From positions 1 to 64,000 of the forward strand of contig QXWO01000005.1 in NCBI GenBank assembly GCA_009911035.1: a DNA stretch of 64,000 bases, written 5' to 3'. Numbering within the stretch: position 1 is the stretch's first letter; each line of letters begins with the position of its first letter. Under the pieces are notes generated by a model. It was not told the origin of the DNA. It was given only the letters and a program-made list of their open reading frames with translations, and did not search any database. This document shows positions 27,221 through 36,012 of this stretch, piece by piece. Both the position numbers and the translations under genes were made by a program. The stretch is from Lachnospiraceae bacterium. Its GTDB lineage: Bacteria > Bacillota > Clostridia > Lachnospirales > Lachnospiraceae.

Positions 27221-28258
27221 TTAAAATAACTTATATATTTCATCCGGTGCAGGCGGCTCCAGATATCTGGCTTCATCCTGATTCACCACGATCTTGTCGT
27301 TTGTTCCGTTCGTGCTGCCTATCATGCAGGCCGGAATGTTTTCCTCCTCCAGCGCCTTCACAAGCCCCCTGCCGTCGGCCGCCACCATAAGAAGCGCTCC
27401 GCCGGACAAAAGCTGGTAAGGATTCAAATCAAAAAATTCGCAGACCTCTATGGTTTCCTGCTTTACCGGAATTTTCTTTAAATCTACGCAAAGTCCAACG
27501 CCTATTTTCCGGGATACTTCCCACAATGCACCAAAAATACCTCCGTTTCTTACATCATGCATTGTATAAACGCCGGACTTAAGGGCTATGGCGGCCTCCG
27601 AAGCCACAGACAGATATCCGCCGGCCTCCTTCGCACTGCGAATAATGCCCGGGGGATAGCGTCTTAGAAGATCATCCTCCTTTTCCCCTGCTATAATGGA
27701 CGTCCCTTCCATGCCAATCCATTTGCTGACCACAATATCCATGTTATCCGGCTTTTCATTTAAAAAGCTCTCCTTACGTCCCCCAGACAAATTTTCTGTT
27801 AGCATCGTTGTTTCCGGTGCCGCCCCTAAGACCGTGGCCGTAATCACCGGTGCGCTGACCGCTGCCGATACTTCCGTGTGCCCTCCTGCAATCTGGATAT
27901 CCCACTCTTTACTGCACTTTTTTGCCTGTACCATCAAATCCTTAAGCAGTGATTCCTCCGCCCCCTTGGGCAGAACCAGGGATAGAAGTACTGCCTTGGG
28001 TACAGCGCCTGCCGCCGCAACATTGTTTGCCGCCGCGGTCACTGCCAGATAAGCGCAGTTCTTTACAGGAAGAGTAAAAGCCTGGGTGGAAACCGCAACT
28101 GGACAGTTTCCTGCTTTTACAGCAGAAGAACCATTCCATGACAAAAAGGCGCAGTCTTCTCCTACACCTGCACCTTTTATCACTTCCTCTTTTTGGTTTT
28201 CTATCTGTCTTAACACAGAGCGTTTTAAAATGCTTTCAGATATTTTCCCTGTCCTCAT
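27221..28258 (-). CDS. AIR synthase-related (HypE/PurM-like) protein
   Basis: ATP-binding protein of the PurM/HypE/ThiL/SelD superfamily (345 aa). The N-terminal half has the GVGEDCAFL motif and the Ala-rich NNVAAAGA helix; the C-terminal half has QLLSGGALLMV. True HypE ends in PRIC, the cysteine that is thiocarbamoylated; this protein ends in DEIYKLF and lacks it, and no hyp or hydrogenase genes are nearby. It is therefore not a hydrogenase maturation factor in the normal sense, and its reaction is unknown. It sits in an operon with VanW (11 nt) and Lrp (28 nt). Confidence 0.75.
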   Translation of the reverse strand: MRTGKISESILKRSVLRQIENQKEEVIKGAGVGEDCAFLSWNGSSAVKAGNCPVAVSTQAFTLPVKNCAYLAVTAAANNVAAAGAVPKAVLLSLVLPKGAEESLLKDLMVQAKKCSKEWDIQIAGGHTEVSAAVSAPVITATVLGAAPETTMLTENLSGGRKESFLNEKPDNMDIVVSKWIGMEGTSIIAGEKEDDLLRRYPPGIIRSAKEAGGYLSVASEAAIALKSGVYTMHDVRNGGIFGALWEVSRKIGVGLCVDLKKIPVKQETIEVCEFFDLNPYQLLSGGALLMVAADGRGLVKALEEENIPACMIGSTNGTNDKIVVNQDEARYLEPPAPDEIYKLF

Positions 28259-28269
28259 AATGTCTTTCC

Positions 28270-29874
28270 TTAGGCTGCGGGCTCCTGGGCCGGATCTGCC
28301 GCCGGTGCTGCTTCTGCAGGCGGTGCTGCCGGGTCAGCGGCTGGCGGCTGCTGTGTTTCTCCTGCCGGGGGCTGTACCGGTACACCGCCTGCCGGAGGCT
28401 GGATGGGTACGCCTTCCGCCGGAGGGGCCGCGGCAGCAGCCAGTGCAGCAGCCACATTCTTTACATGATCAATGCTGTTTGTTCCGATGGCTGCCATAAT
28501 TTCATTATATGCATTGGGATCAGCCGTTAAAACCCCAACCGTGGCCGTTCTGGGGGTCACCTTATATGAGCTGGAATTTATTTTCTCGCGGCTGACTTCC
28601 ACCCCGTTTTCCGTAACGATTTTCCACAAATTGGCACTGTAGCCAATATGGGCTGACTGTACGGAAACCGCGCCGATAGGCTGGGAAGCGTCGGGGTAAA
28701 TAACCTCTGTATCCGGGTAAGTCTTGCTCACTACTTCACTTTCATAACGAACCCCATGGGTACCGGGTCTGGTTTCCATGCCATATATGGTAAAAGTAAT
28801 ATGTTTATCATCTGTGGTCACACCCTCTATGTAAATAGGTGCCTCGGTGTTATTCACAAATTTAAAGTCTTTGCCGGAAGATTCCGCAATTGCCGCGTCC
28901 GCAGAAGGATCCACGTACGTAACGATCATAGAGTGGTTATGTCTCTCTGTAACTTCCAGTTCCGATAAAAGCACGGCATTATAAAGGGTAGTGGAAACCT
29001 GGCAGATGCCGCCTCCAAGGCTGTCTACCACCTGCCCGTTCAGATAAGAGCCTGCCATGTAATACCCATTGTCCTGTGAAAAGGGGGAAACTGCCTCATA
29101 TGTGGAGAATTCATCTCCCGGATATAAAGTGGCCCCATTGATAAGCTCGCACCCGTTGCGGACATTGGCGCTTCTGGACGAGCCGGAGGTACTAAAGCTT
29201 GTAGTAAAGGTTCCAAGCACATCTTTTACCTTGCTAAGTTCTTCTTCTGTCCCTCTTGGTTCATCCACAGTTACAACCAGCGCCAGAGAAGCATCCTCCC
29301 TGTCCCACTCGTTATTTAAAAAGTCCTGTAATGACTGGATGGATGCTGCTTCATCCACTACCTGCCCGGTCTGTCCCGGATTAACGATAAATCTGCCGTC
29401 TACCCGGGAGAGTGTGGCGTCTTTGGCCTCTGAATTATATTCGGAGCACTGTTCAGCCAAAATCTGCGCAATCATTTCCTTATCAACGTCAAATTCCAGT
29501 TTGTATACTTTATTTTCATGCTGGAGATCCTTGACTGCTTTGTAACGCTGTACTACATTCCCGCTCTGGCCAATCTGCGCAGCTTCGTTTACAATTTCCT
29601 GATTACTCCAGGAAAGCCCCGCTTGCGATGGCGTGATTTCCACCACGTTTCCGTCCAGCGCTGTCAGCGTGATCACTTTGGATGAAAGCCCATTTATATA
29701 TGCATCTATCATGGCTTTGGCCTCTTTCGCCGTCTTGCCCTCAAGAGACATATCCTCCACATAGATGCCGGATAATATTTTGTACTCCTCCTGGGCCTTT
29801 GCCTGTATCCTTGACATTCCTATAACAGAACAGGCAATTCCGAGGCATAAAATGCCTCTGATGATTTTTTTCAT
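28270..29874 (-). CDS. VanW-family cell-wall protein with Pro/Ala-rich tail
   Basis: Exported protein (534 aa) with signal peptide MKKIIRGILCLGIACSVIGM and a cleavage site near residue 27. Two PG-binding-4 repeats (about residues 35-230) precede a VanW domain with the GGGICQVSTTLYNA and ERHNHS motifs. The last ~80 residues are low complexity, rich in Pro and Ala (PPAGGVPVQPPAG repeats), and probably act as a flexible wall-spanning tail. VanW domains occur in vancomycin-resistance clusters but their function is unknown; no other van gene is present, so this does not indicate resistance. Confidence 0.88.
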   Translation of the reverse strand: MKKIIRGILCLGIACSVIGMSRIQAKAQEEYKILSGIYVEDMSLEGKTAKEAKAMIDAYINGLSSKVITLTALDGNVVEITPSQAGLSWSNQEIVNEAAQIGQSGNVVQRYKAVKDLQHENKVYKLEFDVDKEMIAQILAEQCSEYNSEAKDATLSRVDGRFIVNPGQTGQVVDEAASIQSLQDFLNNEWDREDASLALVVTVDEPRGTEEELSKVKDVLGTFTTSFSTSGSSRSANVRNGCELINGATLYPGDEFSTYEAVSPFSQDNGYYMAGSYLNGQVVDSLGGGICQVSTTLYNAVLLSELEVTERHNHSMIVTYVDPSADAAIAESSGKDFKFVNNTEAPIYIEGVTTDDKHITFTIYGMETRPGTHGVRYESEVVSKTYPDTEVIYPDASQPIGAVSVQSAHIGYSANLWKIVTENGVEVSREKINSSSYKVTPRTATVGVLTADPNAYNEIMAAIGTNSIDHVKNVAAALAAAAAPPAEGVPIQPPAGGVPVQPPAGETQQPPAADPAAPPAEAAPAADPAQEPAA

Positions 29875-29918
29875 AATCTTACCTCTTACCTATCAAAAAT
29901 TTTTCTGTAATATTTGAT

Positions 29919-30026
29919 TTAATAAAGAAAAGATGCTATAGTTGGAACTATCATAGCAAGTACCAACAATATTATAATAATTGATGAGACAATTTTTTTA
30001 CTCTTTTTACTATAAAAGTTAAACAT
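29919..30026 (-). CDS. 35-residue single-pass membrane miniprotein
   Basis: A short open frame beginning ATG (30026) with GGAGG 6 nt upstream. It encodes a basic head (MFNFYSKKSKK) and one hydrophobic helix (IVSSIIIILLVLAMIVPTIA), ending in a TAA stop at 29919. The design, Lys-rich cytosolic N-terminus plus one helix, resembles Prli42/DUF4044 miniproteins that anchor stressosomes in Listeria, but that likeness is by form only. It lies 44 nt upstream of the VanW gene in the same direction and could lead that operon. A good ribosome site and a coherent helix make it a credible gene despite its length. Confidence 0.65.
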   Translation of the reverse strand: MFNFYSKKSKKIVSSIIIILLVLAMIVPTIASFLY

Positions 30027-30067
30027 TTTGTTCCTCCAATACACTTATCTTTGAAAGGATATTATAT

Positions 30068-30679
30068 ATGAAGTTCCCCTTTTTTGCAAGTTTTATCGTA
30101 TTTTGTATCTGGCTTGGTTATGAACTACACAAGCATAAAAATATGGAAGCCAAACGTGAGCAGGAATTCTGGGACAGGGAAGCCGCTGCCAACAGCACAA
30201 GACGCAAGCCCCTCGATAACCTTGAATATATCCAGATTCCCTTTGACAGCCTGCCCATGGAAGTTCTTGCAGACGACCCTGGCGTATTGGAATACCACGA
30301 AACCCTCCGGTTCCTGTCAGAATCTCCCATCGTAAACTTCACAGGCATCAGCAACACTGATTTGAAACTTATGTACGGTGCACCGAATATTGACCTCCTG
30401 TCCCGTTACGATCAAAGTTACACCACCCTTGTCCGAACGCTCCAGAATTGGGGGCAAAAGCTTTATGAAAACGGAAACACAGACGAAGCCTGCCGGATTC
30501 TGGAATTCGCCGTAGAGACACGGACCGATATCAGCGCCACTTACAAGCTTCTGGCATCCATCTACCAGAGCCGGGGCCAGCTTGACAAAATCCGCAAGTT
30601 GATTCCCATTGCGGAAGGACTCAATACCAGCCTTTCGGGAAATATCGTGTCCATGCTGGAAAGTTTTCTAAGTAACTAA
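30068..30679 (+). CDS. Membrane-anchored protein with TPR-like helices, unknown function
   Basis: A 203-residue protein with one N-terminal membrane segment (FPFFASFIVFCIWLGYELH) that is not a clear cleavable signal. A charged linker follows, then a helical C-terminal domain (residues ~115-200) with TPR-like pattern, for example NGNTDEACRILEFAVETR and KLLASIYQSRGQLDKI. I do not recognise a named family; such scaffolds mediate protein contacts. GAAAGGA precedes the ATG. It is divergent from the miniprotein gene and convergent with dnaJ. Confidence 0.72.
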   Translation: MKFPFFASFIVFCIWLGYELHKHKNMEAKREQEFWDREAAANSTRRKPLDNLEYIQIPFDSLPMEVLADDPGVLEYHETLRFLSESPIVNFTGISNTDLKLMYGAPNIDLLSRYDQSYTTLVRTLQNWGQKLYENGNTDEACRILEFAVETRTDISATYKLLASIYQSRGQLDKIRKLIPIAEGLNTSLSGNIVSMLESFLSN

Positions 30680-30803
30680 GTGCACACCCTTTAGTTTGTC
30701 CCACCGCCTTATGGTCTGATAACAGTTTATGCCCTGCCGAAAATTTATATGACAATTTTTATACCAGATTGTTATACTTTACAGACCGGTTTATTGACTG
30801 CAA

Positions 30804-30832
30804 AAGGAAGAATGGCAATGCCATTCTTCCTT
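30804..30832 (-). terminator. dnaJ terminator hairpin
   Basis: AAGGAAGAATGGC (30804-30816) pairs perfectly with 30820-30832 around a 3-nt loop. It starts 2 bp after the dnaJ stop codon; on the minus strand a TTTTG run follows the stem. It may also stop the convergent TPR-like gene. Confidence 0.8.
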
Positions 30833-30834
30833 CT

Positions 30835-31995
30835 TTATTTCCAGAATTTTTTCTTTTTCGTTTCCCTGCCTTCACCTTTTTCAGACTGGGTATTCTTCGA
30901 CGCATTCAGACTGTCGCCTGTCAGTGCGTCAAACTGCTTCAACAATTCCTTAGCTTCGTGGGACAGCCTTTCAGGTGTCTGCACCACAAGCGTCACATAG
31001 TGATCCCCGCGTACATCCTTATTTCTAAGGGTTGGCACACCTTTCCCCTTTAAGCGGACTTTCGTGTCCGTTTGTGTTCCTGCTTTTACGTCATAAATGA
31101 CTTTACCGTCCACAGTGTCTATAAGTACTTCGCCTCCCAGCGCCGCAATCGCATAAGAAATGGGCACTGTTGAATAAATATTGTAATCCTGCCTCTGGAA
31201 AATTGGATGGCGTCCTACAATAACTTCTACAAGCAAATCTCCTCTCGGCCCGCCGTTCAATCCCGGCTCACCTTTATCCCTGATACGCACACTCTGCCCA
31301 TTATCAATGCCCGCCGGGATGGATACCTGTATCTTCTTGCGGCTGGCAATATAGCCTGAACCATGACAGTCCGCACATTTTTCCTTAATGACCTTTCCGG
31401 TACCGTTACATTCCGGACAGGTCTGTACATTTCTCACTGTGCCAAAGAAAGACTGCTGTGTAAACACTACCTGCCCTTTACCGCCGCACTTCTGACATGT
31501 TTCCGGGTTGGTACCGGGTTTCGCACCGCTTCCGTGGCAGGTCTTACATTCGTCCTTTAAGGTCAGTTCAATCTCTTTATCAACACCAGACACCGCTTCC
31601 TCAAAGGTAATCCTTACACTGGTTCTGATGTTGGAGCCTTTCATAGGGCCGTTGCTGCCCCTGCCTTTACGTCCGCCGCCAAAGAAATCGCCGAATATAT
31701 CGCCAAATATATCACTGAAATCAGCGCCGTTAAAATCAAAGCCGCCAAATCCGCCAGCTCCTCCTTCAAAAGCTGCATGCCCAAACTGGTCATACTGTCT
31801 CTTCTTCTCCGGGTCACTTAGAATTGCATACGCTTCGGAAGCTTCTTTAAACTTTTTCTCTGCTTCTGCATCTCCCGGATTCATATCAGGATGATATTTT
31901 TTGGCAAGAGCCCTGTATGCTTTTTTAATGGCGGCATCATCTGCGTTCTTATCTACTCCAAGGACTTCATAATAGTCACGTTTTTGTTCTGCCAT
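30835..31995 (-). CDS. dnaJ: Chaperone DnaJ
   Basis: Hsp40 co-chaperone of DnaK (386 aa from the chosen start). The J domain contains HPD near residue 33. A Gly/Phe-rich linker ([17 protein letters not shown]) is followed by the zinc region with four CxxCxGxG repeats ([32 protein letters not shown]) and the C-terminal substrate domain. The Lys-rich C-terminus is slightly longer than usual. ATG 31995 has AGGAGGAAATTT upstream; the 18 extra residues in the open frame are not used. It has its own promoter besides read-through from dnaK. Confidence 0.96.
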   Translation of the reverse strand: MAEQKRDYYEVLGVDKNADDAAIKKAYRALAKKYHPDMNPGDAEAEKKFKEASEAYAILSDPEKKRQYDQFGHAAFEGGAGGFGGFDFNGADFSDIFGDIFGDFFGGGRKGRGSNGPMKGSNIRTSVRITFEEAVSGVDKEIELTLKDECKTCHGSGAKPGTNPETCQKCGGKGQVVFTQQSFFGTVRNVQTCPECNGTGKVIKEKCADCHGSGYIASRKKIQVSIPAGIDNGQSVRIRDKGEPGLNGGPRGDLLVEVIVGRHPIFQRQDYNIYSTVPISYAIAALGGEVLIDTVDGKVIYDVKAGTQTDTKVRLKGKGVPTLRNKDVRGDHYVTLVVQTPERLSHEAKELLKQFDALTGDSLNASKNTQSEKGEGRETKKKKFWK

Positions 31996-32037
31996 TGTAA
32001 ATTTCCTCCTGTGCCCTCTATCTCCAAGACAATACAA

Positions 32038-32066
32038 ATTATAGTACAAAATTTGTTAAAGTACAA
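32038..32066 (-). promoter_or_regulatory. Internal sigma-A promoter before dnaJ
   Basis: Minus-strand TTGTAC (32061-32066) and TATAAT (32038-32043) are 17 bp apart in the dnaK-dnaJ gap. The predicted start near 32031 gives a 35-nt leader. No CIRCE is present here, so dnaJ could be made partly free of HrcA control. Confidence 0.75.
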
Positions 32067-32084
32067 GCCAACTTAACTTTCTTA

Positions 32085-32106
32085 GGGCGATATTTTTGTA
32101 TCGCCC
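32085..32106 (-). other. Hairpin downstream of dnaK
   Basis: GGGCGATA (32085-32092) pairs with TATCGCCC (32099-32106). It begins 17 nt after the dnaK stop codon. No T run follows on the minus strand, so it may be a processing or stability element, or a leaky terminator, rather than a full stop. Confidence 0.6.
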
Positions 32107-32122
32107 CAGAAAAATTTCGTTT

Positions 32123-33997
32123 TTATACTTCTCTGTAATCTCCGTCAACCACATCATCTGCTGGACCTGCGCCGGCTCCCATATCGGGGCCTGCCCCTGC
32201 GCACTTGTCAGGGCCTGCTGCACCGCCTGCCTGCTGCATATTTTCATACATTTTGGTAAACAATGCCTGCGCACTTGTGGTAAGCTTTTCTTTTGCTGCT
32301 TTGAGGGCATCCAGATCGGCGTCGGACATCTCCTGATCCTTGGTTCTTTCCAGAATATCCTTTACTGCCTGCATATCAGCTTCTACTGTTGCCTTTTCGG
32401 AAGCGTCAATCTTGTCTCCCACTTCACTTAATGCCTTTTCTGTCTGGAATACGAAGGAGTCGGCCTCGTTTCTTGCGTCAATGGCTTCTTTCCTCTTTTT
32501 ATCCTGTGCTTCAAATTCAGCGGCTTCTTTTACTGCCTTATCAATTTCATCATCAGACATGTTGGAGCTTGCTGTTATGGTAATGTGCTGTTCTTTTCCT
32601 GTGCCAAGGTCTTTTGCGGAAACATTTACGATACCATTGGCATCAATATCAAAGGTAACTTCAATCTGGGGCACACCGCGCATTGCCGGAGGAATGCCGT
32701 CTAATCTGAACTGCCCTAAGGACTTGTTATCCCTTGCAAACTGTCTCTCACCCTGTAATACGTTAATGTCAACTGCTGTCTGGTTATCTGCCGCTGTGGA
32801 GAAAATCTGGCTCTTCTTAGTAGGAATTGTGGTATTTCTCTCAATCAGTCTGGTAGCAATGCCGCCCATAGTCTCGATGGACAGTGAAAGAGGCGTTACG
32901 TCCAGAAGGAGGATTTCCCCTGCGCCTGCATCTCCTGCCAGCTTACCGCCCTGGATAGAAGCGCCCAGGGCAACACATTCGTCAGGGTTCAGGCTCTTGC
33001 TGGGCTCATGTCCTGTCAACTGTTTTACTTTATCCTGCACCGCAGGGATACGTGTGGAACCGCCTACTAAAAGCACCTGGCCCAAGTCGGAATTATTAAG
33101 GCCCGCATCCTTCATTGCATTCTGTACGGGAACGGCTGTCCTCTCAACCAGATCATGTGTCAGTTCATCAAATTTCGCCCTGGTAAGGTTCATGTCAAAG
33201 TGCTTGGGACCTTCTGCTGTAGCTGTGATGAAAGGAAGGTTAATATTGGTAGTAGTTGCAGAAGACAATTCTTTCTTTGCCTTTTCTGCAGCTTCCTTTA
33301 ATCTCTGGAGAGCCATCTTGTCATTGGATAAATCAACTCCCTCTGCTTTCTTAAATTCATCAATCATCCACTGTGTCAGTTTGTTGTCGAAGTCATCGCC
33401 GCCAAGGTGTGTATCGCCGTTGGTCGCCAGAACTTCAATGACACCGTCACCGATTTCAATAATGGAAACATCAAAAGTACCGCCGCCAAGGTCGTATACC
33501 ATGATTTTCTGTTCTTTTTCATTGTCAAGGCCATATGCAAGTGCTGCCGCTGTAGGCTCGTTGATGATACGCTTTACATCCAGTCCTGCAATCTTGCCTG
33601 CATCTTTGGTTGCCTGACGCTGTGCATCATTAAAATATGCAGGAACGGTAATAACCGCCTCTGTCACCTTTTCTCCCAGATAGCTTTCTGCGTCTGCCTT
33701 CAGCTTCTGGAGAATCATGGCTGAAATCTGCTGGGGCGAATATTTTTTCTCGTCAATGGTGCGTCCCCTGTCAGTACCCATATCCCTTTTAATAGAAGAA
33801 ATGGTTTTCTCCGCATTGGTAACAGCCTGACGCTTTGCAGGCTCCCCAATAAGCCTCTCTCCTGTCTTTGTGAATGCCACTACAGAAGGCGTTGTCCTTG
33901 CCCCTTCTGCATTGGCAATAACGGTAGGCTTGCCGCCTTCCATAACTGCTACACAACTGTTTGTTGTACCTAAGTCAATACCAATTATCTTACTCAT
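32123..33997 (-). CDS. dnaK: Chaperone DnaK (Hsp70)
   Basis: ATP-dependent Hsp70 chaperone (624 aa). The N-terminal ATPase has [11 protein letters not shown], the [11 protein letters not shown] phosphate-2 motif and the VGGSTRIP adenosine motif. The substrate-binding domain has the [14 protein letters not shown] start and the lid is complete. It ends in the [11 protein letters not shown] tail typical of bacterial DnaK, preceded by an unusual low-complexity stretch with a cysteine ([17 protein letters not shown]). It lies between grpE (59 nt) and dnaJ in a HrcA-controlled cluster. A strong ribosome site precedes the ATG. Confidence 0.97.
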   Translation of the reverse strand: MSKIIGIDLGTTNSCVAVMEGGKPTVIANAEGARTTPSVVAFTKTGERLIGEPAKRQAVTNAEKTISSIKRDMGTDRGRTIDEKKYSPQQISAMILQKLKADAESYLGEKVTEAVITVPAYFNDAQRQATKDAGKIAGLDVKRIINEPTAAALAYGLDNEKEQKIMVYDLGGGTFDVSIIEIGDGVIEVLATNGDTHLGGDDFDNKLTQWMIDEFKKAEGVDLSNDKMALQRLKEAAEKAKKELSSATTTNINLPFITATAEGPKHFDMNLTRAKFDELTHDLVERTAVPVQNAMKDAGLNNSDLGQVLLVGGSTRIPAVQDKVKQLTGHEPSKSLNPDECVALGASIQGGKLAGDAGAGEILLLDVTPLSLSIETMGGIATRLIERNTTIPTKKSQIFSTAADNQTAVDINVLQGERQFARDNKSLGQFRLDGIPPAMRGVPQIEVTFDIDANGIVNVSAKDLGTGKEQHITITASSNMSDDEIDKAVKEAAEFEAQDKKRKEAIDARNEADSFVFQTEKALSEVGDKIDASEKATVEADMQAVKDILERTKDQEMSDADLDALKAAKEKLTTSAQALFTKMYENMQQAGGAAGPDKCAGAGPDMGAGAGPADDVVDGDYREV

Positions 33998-34056
33998 AAT
34001 TATTTCCTCCTGAATGAATTTGGTTTATTTTTACATTGTAACATGCTGCCTGCTCA

Positions 34057-34692
34057 CTAACTTACTACTGCCACCATACTGTGTCTTACCACGCTGTCCC
34101 TGTAAGTATATCCTTTTTGAAGTTCCTGTGCGATAACGCCTGTATCATATTCTTCGCTTTCCACCTGCATCACAGCATTATGGAAATCAGGGTTGAACTC
34201 TTCCCCTATTGCCGGAATTGGTTTTACTTCCATCTTTTCAAGCTCTGTCATGAGCTGTTTGTATATCATCTCCATCCCTTCTGCAAAGGGCGACCCCTTT
34301 TCTCCTTCGGGGATAGCCGCAAGACCCCTTTCAAAATTGTCAACCACAGGCAGGATTTTCTCTATTACACTTTTGGCTCCTGTTTCAAACATGGCCGTTT
34401 TTTCCTTGTCGGTCCTTTTTCTGAAATTGTCAAACTCTGCCATCTGGCGTTTCACCCGGTCTTCAAGCTCTTCAATTCTTTCCTTAAGGGCATCCTGCTT
34501 TTTGTCAGCCTTAAACTTCTTCTTTGCCGCTTTTTTATCAGCCTTTGTCTCCACCGCTTCCGGTTCCTCTCCTGCAATAGGCTCCGCTGTATCCTGCGCC
34601 TCCTTCGGCTGTTCCGAAAACTCCTGTGTATCCTGAACTGTTTCTTCTGTTTCCAGATCATCCTGTATGTCTTTCTTTAATTCATCATTCAT
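34057..34692 (-). CDS. grpE: Nucleotide exchange factor GrpE
   Basis: Co-chaperone that releases ADP from DnaK (211 aa). The N-terminal ~75 residues are an acidic then Lys-rich disordered stretch. A long coiled coil follows (DALKERIEELEDRVKRQMAEFDNFRKRT), then the C-terminal beta domain with the family motif NPDFHNAVMQVE. I chose ATG 34692 because the GGAAAGGG site is too close to the ATG three codons upstream. It lies 21 nt downstream of hrcA. Confidence 0.95.
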   Translation of the reverse strand: MNDELKKDIQDDLETEETVQDTQEFSEQPKEAQDTAEPIAGEEPEAVETKADKKAAKKKFKADKKQDALKERIEELEDRVKRQMAEFDNFRKRTDKEKTAMFETGAKSVIEKILPVVDNFERGLAAIPEGEKGSPFAEGMEMIYKQLMTELEKMEVKPIPAIGEEFNPDFHNAVMQVESEEYDTGVIAQELQKGYTYRDSVVRHSMVAVVS

Positions 34693-34713
34693 CAGCTTCA
34701 TCCCTTTCCGTTT

Positions 34714-35745
34714 TTATGTCTTTTTTTTATATAATTTATCCAACTGATGGGTAATTGTCTTCAGCGTGCCTACCACCTTATCGTAGTCCATGCGCTTGGG
34801 GCCTATAATTCCTATGGTACCCCGCATCCCTTCTCCCAATTCATAGGTTGCCGTCACCACACTGCAGTCCTTCATGGTCTGGATGGGCGTTTCATTTCCA
34901 ATGTAAACCTGGATTCCGGTGTTGCTCTCATCTGACAAAGTTTCCTGCACCAGTTCCGTTAACATCTGCTTTTCCTCAAATGTATTGATAATTTCGCTTG
35001 CCTTGTGTTGGTCTGCCAGTTCCGGGTATTTGAAAATGTTGTTGGCGCCGCTTGTATAGATCTCAAGGTCTTCCTCCGCCTTAATGGATTCCGCTATGGC
35101 ATCAATCACATCGGCGACAATGTCGCTGTGGATGCCTGCCTGCTGCTTCATGGCTGTTATCATGCCAAGATTGATTTCCTCAAGCGCCAGCCCGTTTAAG
35201 TGGGTGTTTAAAAGGATGTTCAGCTTTAACAGCGTCTCATCGTCAAGGGCATCTCCGATGGAAATAATATTGTTTTTGATTACATTGCCTTCCACCACCA
35301 CTACTGCCAGCAGTTGGTTTACATCAACCCGTGAGAGCTGTATGAACTTGATCTTATTACTGTGAATGACTGGCGCTGAAATCATGGTAGCGTAATTAGT
35401 ATTTACTGCCAGAAGCTTTGCCACCTGCTTTAAAAGATGATCCATCTTGTCTTCTCTCTCAAGAATCATCTCTTTTAACTCTTCCAGCTCCCTGTCTTTC
35501 TCCTCCATCATGGTATCCACATATAAGCGGTATCCCTTATCGGAAGGAATCCTCCCTGCGGAAGTGTGGGGCTGTACAATGTATCCCATCTCCTCCAGAT
35601 CCGACATCTCATTGCGGATGGTAGCCGAACTCAAATTTAAATCCGTGTACTTGGAAATGGTCCTGCTTCCAACAGGTTCTCCTGATTCAAGGTAATTTCG
35701 GATAATGGCCTGCAATATTTTAATTTTTCTTTCGCTTAACTGCAT
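34714..35745 (-). CDS. hrcA: Heat-inducible transcription repressor HrcA
   Basis: Repressor of the groESL and dnaK operons (343 aa from the chosen start). An N-terminal winged helix (LSERKIKILQAIIRNYLESGEPVGSRTISKY in parts) is followed by a GAF-like domain, the normal architecture. It binds the CIRCE operator just upstream and so represses its own operon; GroEL is the known effector that keeps it active. ATG 35745 has AAAGGATGG at better spacing than the ATG three codons earlier. It is the first gene of hrcA-grpE-dnaK-(dnaJ). Confidence 0.95.
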   Translation of the reverse strand: MQLSERKIKILQAIIRNYLESGEPVGSRTISKYTDLNLSSATIRNEMSDLEEMGYIVQPHTSAGRIPSDKGYRLYVDTMMEEKDRELEELKEMILEREDKMDHLLKQVAKLLAVNTNYATMISAPVIHSNKIKFIQLSRVDVNQLLAVVVVEGNVIKNNIISIGDALDDETLLKLNILLNTHLNGLALEEINLGMITAMKQQAGIHSDIVADVIDAIAESIKAEEDLEIYTSGANNIFKYPELADQHKASEIINTFEEKQMLTELVQETLSDESNTGIQVYIGNETPIQTMKDCSVVTATYELGEGMRGTIGIIGPKRMDYDKVVGTLKTITHQLDKLYKKKT

Positions 35746-35788
35746 CTCCACCATCCTTTCCTTTCAGATTCTATTGCCTGTCGTTTTG

Positions 35789-35815
35789 TTAGCACTCGTC
35801 TTATTGGAGTGCTAA
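35789..35815. promoter_or_regulatory. CIRCE operator
   Basis: The perfect inverted repeat TTAGCACTC-N9-GAGTGCTAA matches the CIRCE consensus exactly. It lies just downstream of the -10 box of the hrcA promoter, at the position where HrcA blocks initiation. Confidence 0.97.
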
Positions 35816-35829
35816 CATCTTCTTACCAT

Positions 35830-35858
35830 AAAATATCACTTACCCTATTTATTGTCAA
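35830..35858 (-). promoter_or_regulatory. Sigma-A promoter of the hrcA-grpE-dnaK operon
   Basis: Minus-strand TTGACA (35853-35858) and TATTTT (35830-35835) are 17 bp apart. Transcription would start near 35823, with CIRCE directly following in the leader. Confidence 0.88.
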
Positions 35859-35900
35859 CACATATAGCGTAAATTAATTATTAAAAAATTCTAAAACAAA

Positions 35901-35926
35901 ATGGATACCGTCAGAACAGTATCCAT
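35901..35926 (-). terminator. Terminator of the DUF6465 gene
   Basis: ATGGATAC (35901-35908) pairs with GTATCCAT (35919-35926). On the minus strand it is followed by TTTGTTTTAG and a further T run. It lies about 90 bp after the DUF6465 stop codon and before the hrcA promoter. Confidence 0.75.
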
Positions 35927-35976
35927 CGAATTTACATATTTACTTTTCAGGACAAACACGATTTTATCAAATACCG

Positions 35977-36008
35977 CCCCATTCTGCGGGCCAGCTTACT
36001 GTTAAATA
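35977..36008 (+). repeat. Dispersed intergenic repeat, copy 4 (diverged)
   Basis: CCCCATTCTGCGGGCCAGCTTACTGTTAAATA in two halves matches the repeat core GCGGGCCAGCTTA and, more loosely, its ends. It abuts the stop codon of the DUF6465 gene, between it and its terminator. Confidence 0.55.
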
Positions 36009-36012
36009 CTGC

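Noticed and set aside
28086-28499. 137-codon plus-strand frame opposite the VanW Pro/Ala tail
   Set aside because: The Leu/Pro-rich product is the mirror of the low-complexity tail of VanW.
28270-29874. VanW gene read as glycopeptide resistance
   Set aside because: No vanH, vanA, vanX or vanR/S gene is present, and VanW-domain proteins are common in Clostridia without resistance.
32340-33617. 425-codon open frame on the plus strand opposite dnaK
   Set aside because: Long antisense frames against dnaK are a known result of codon bias. The predicted product is Ser/Thr-rich with no domain, and dnaK on the other strand is certain.
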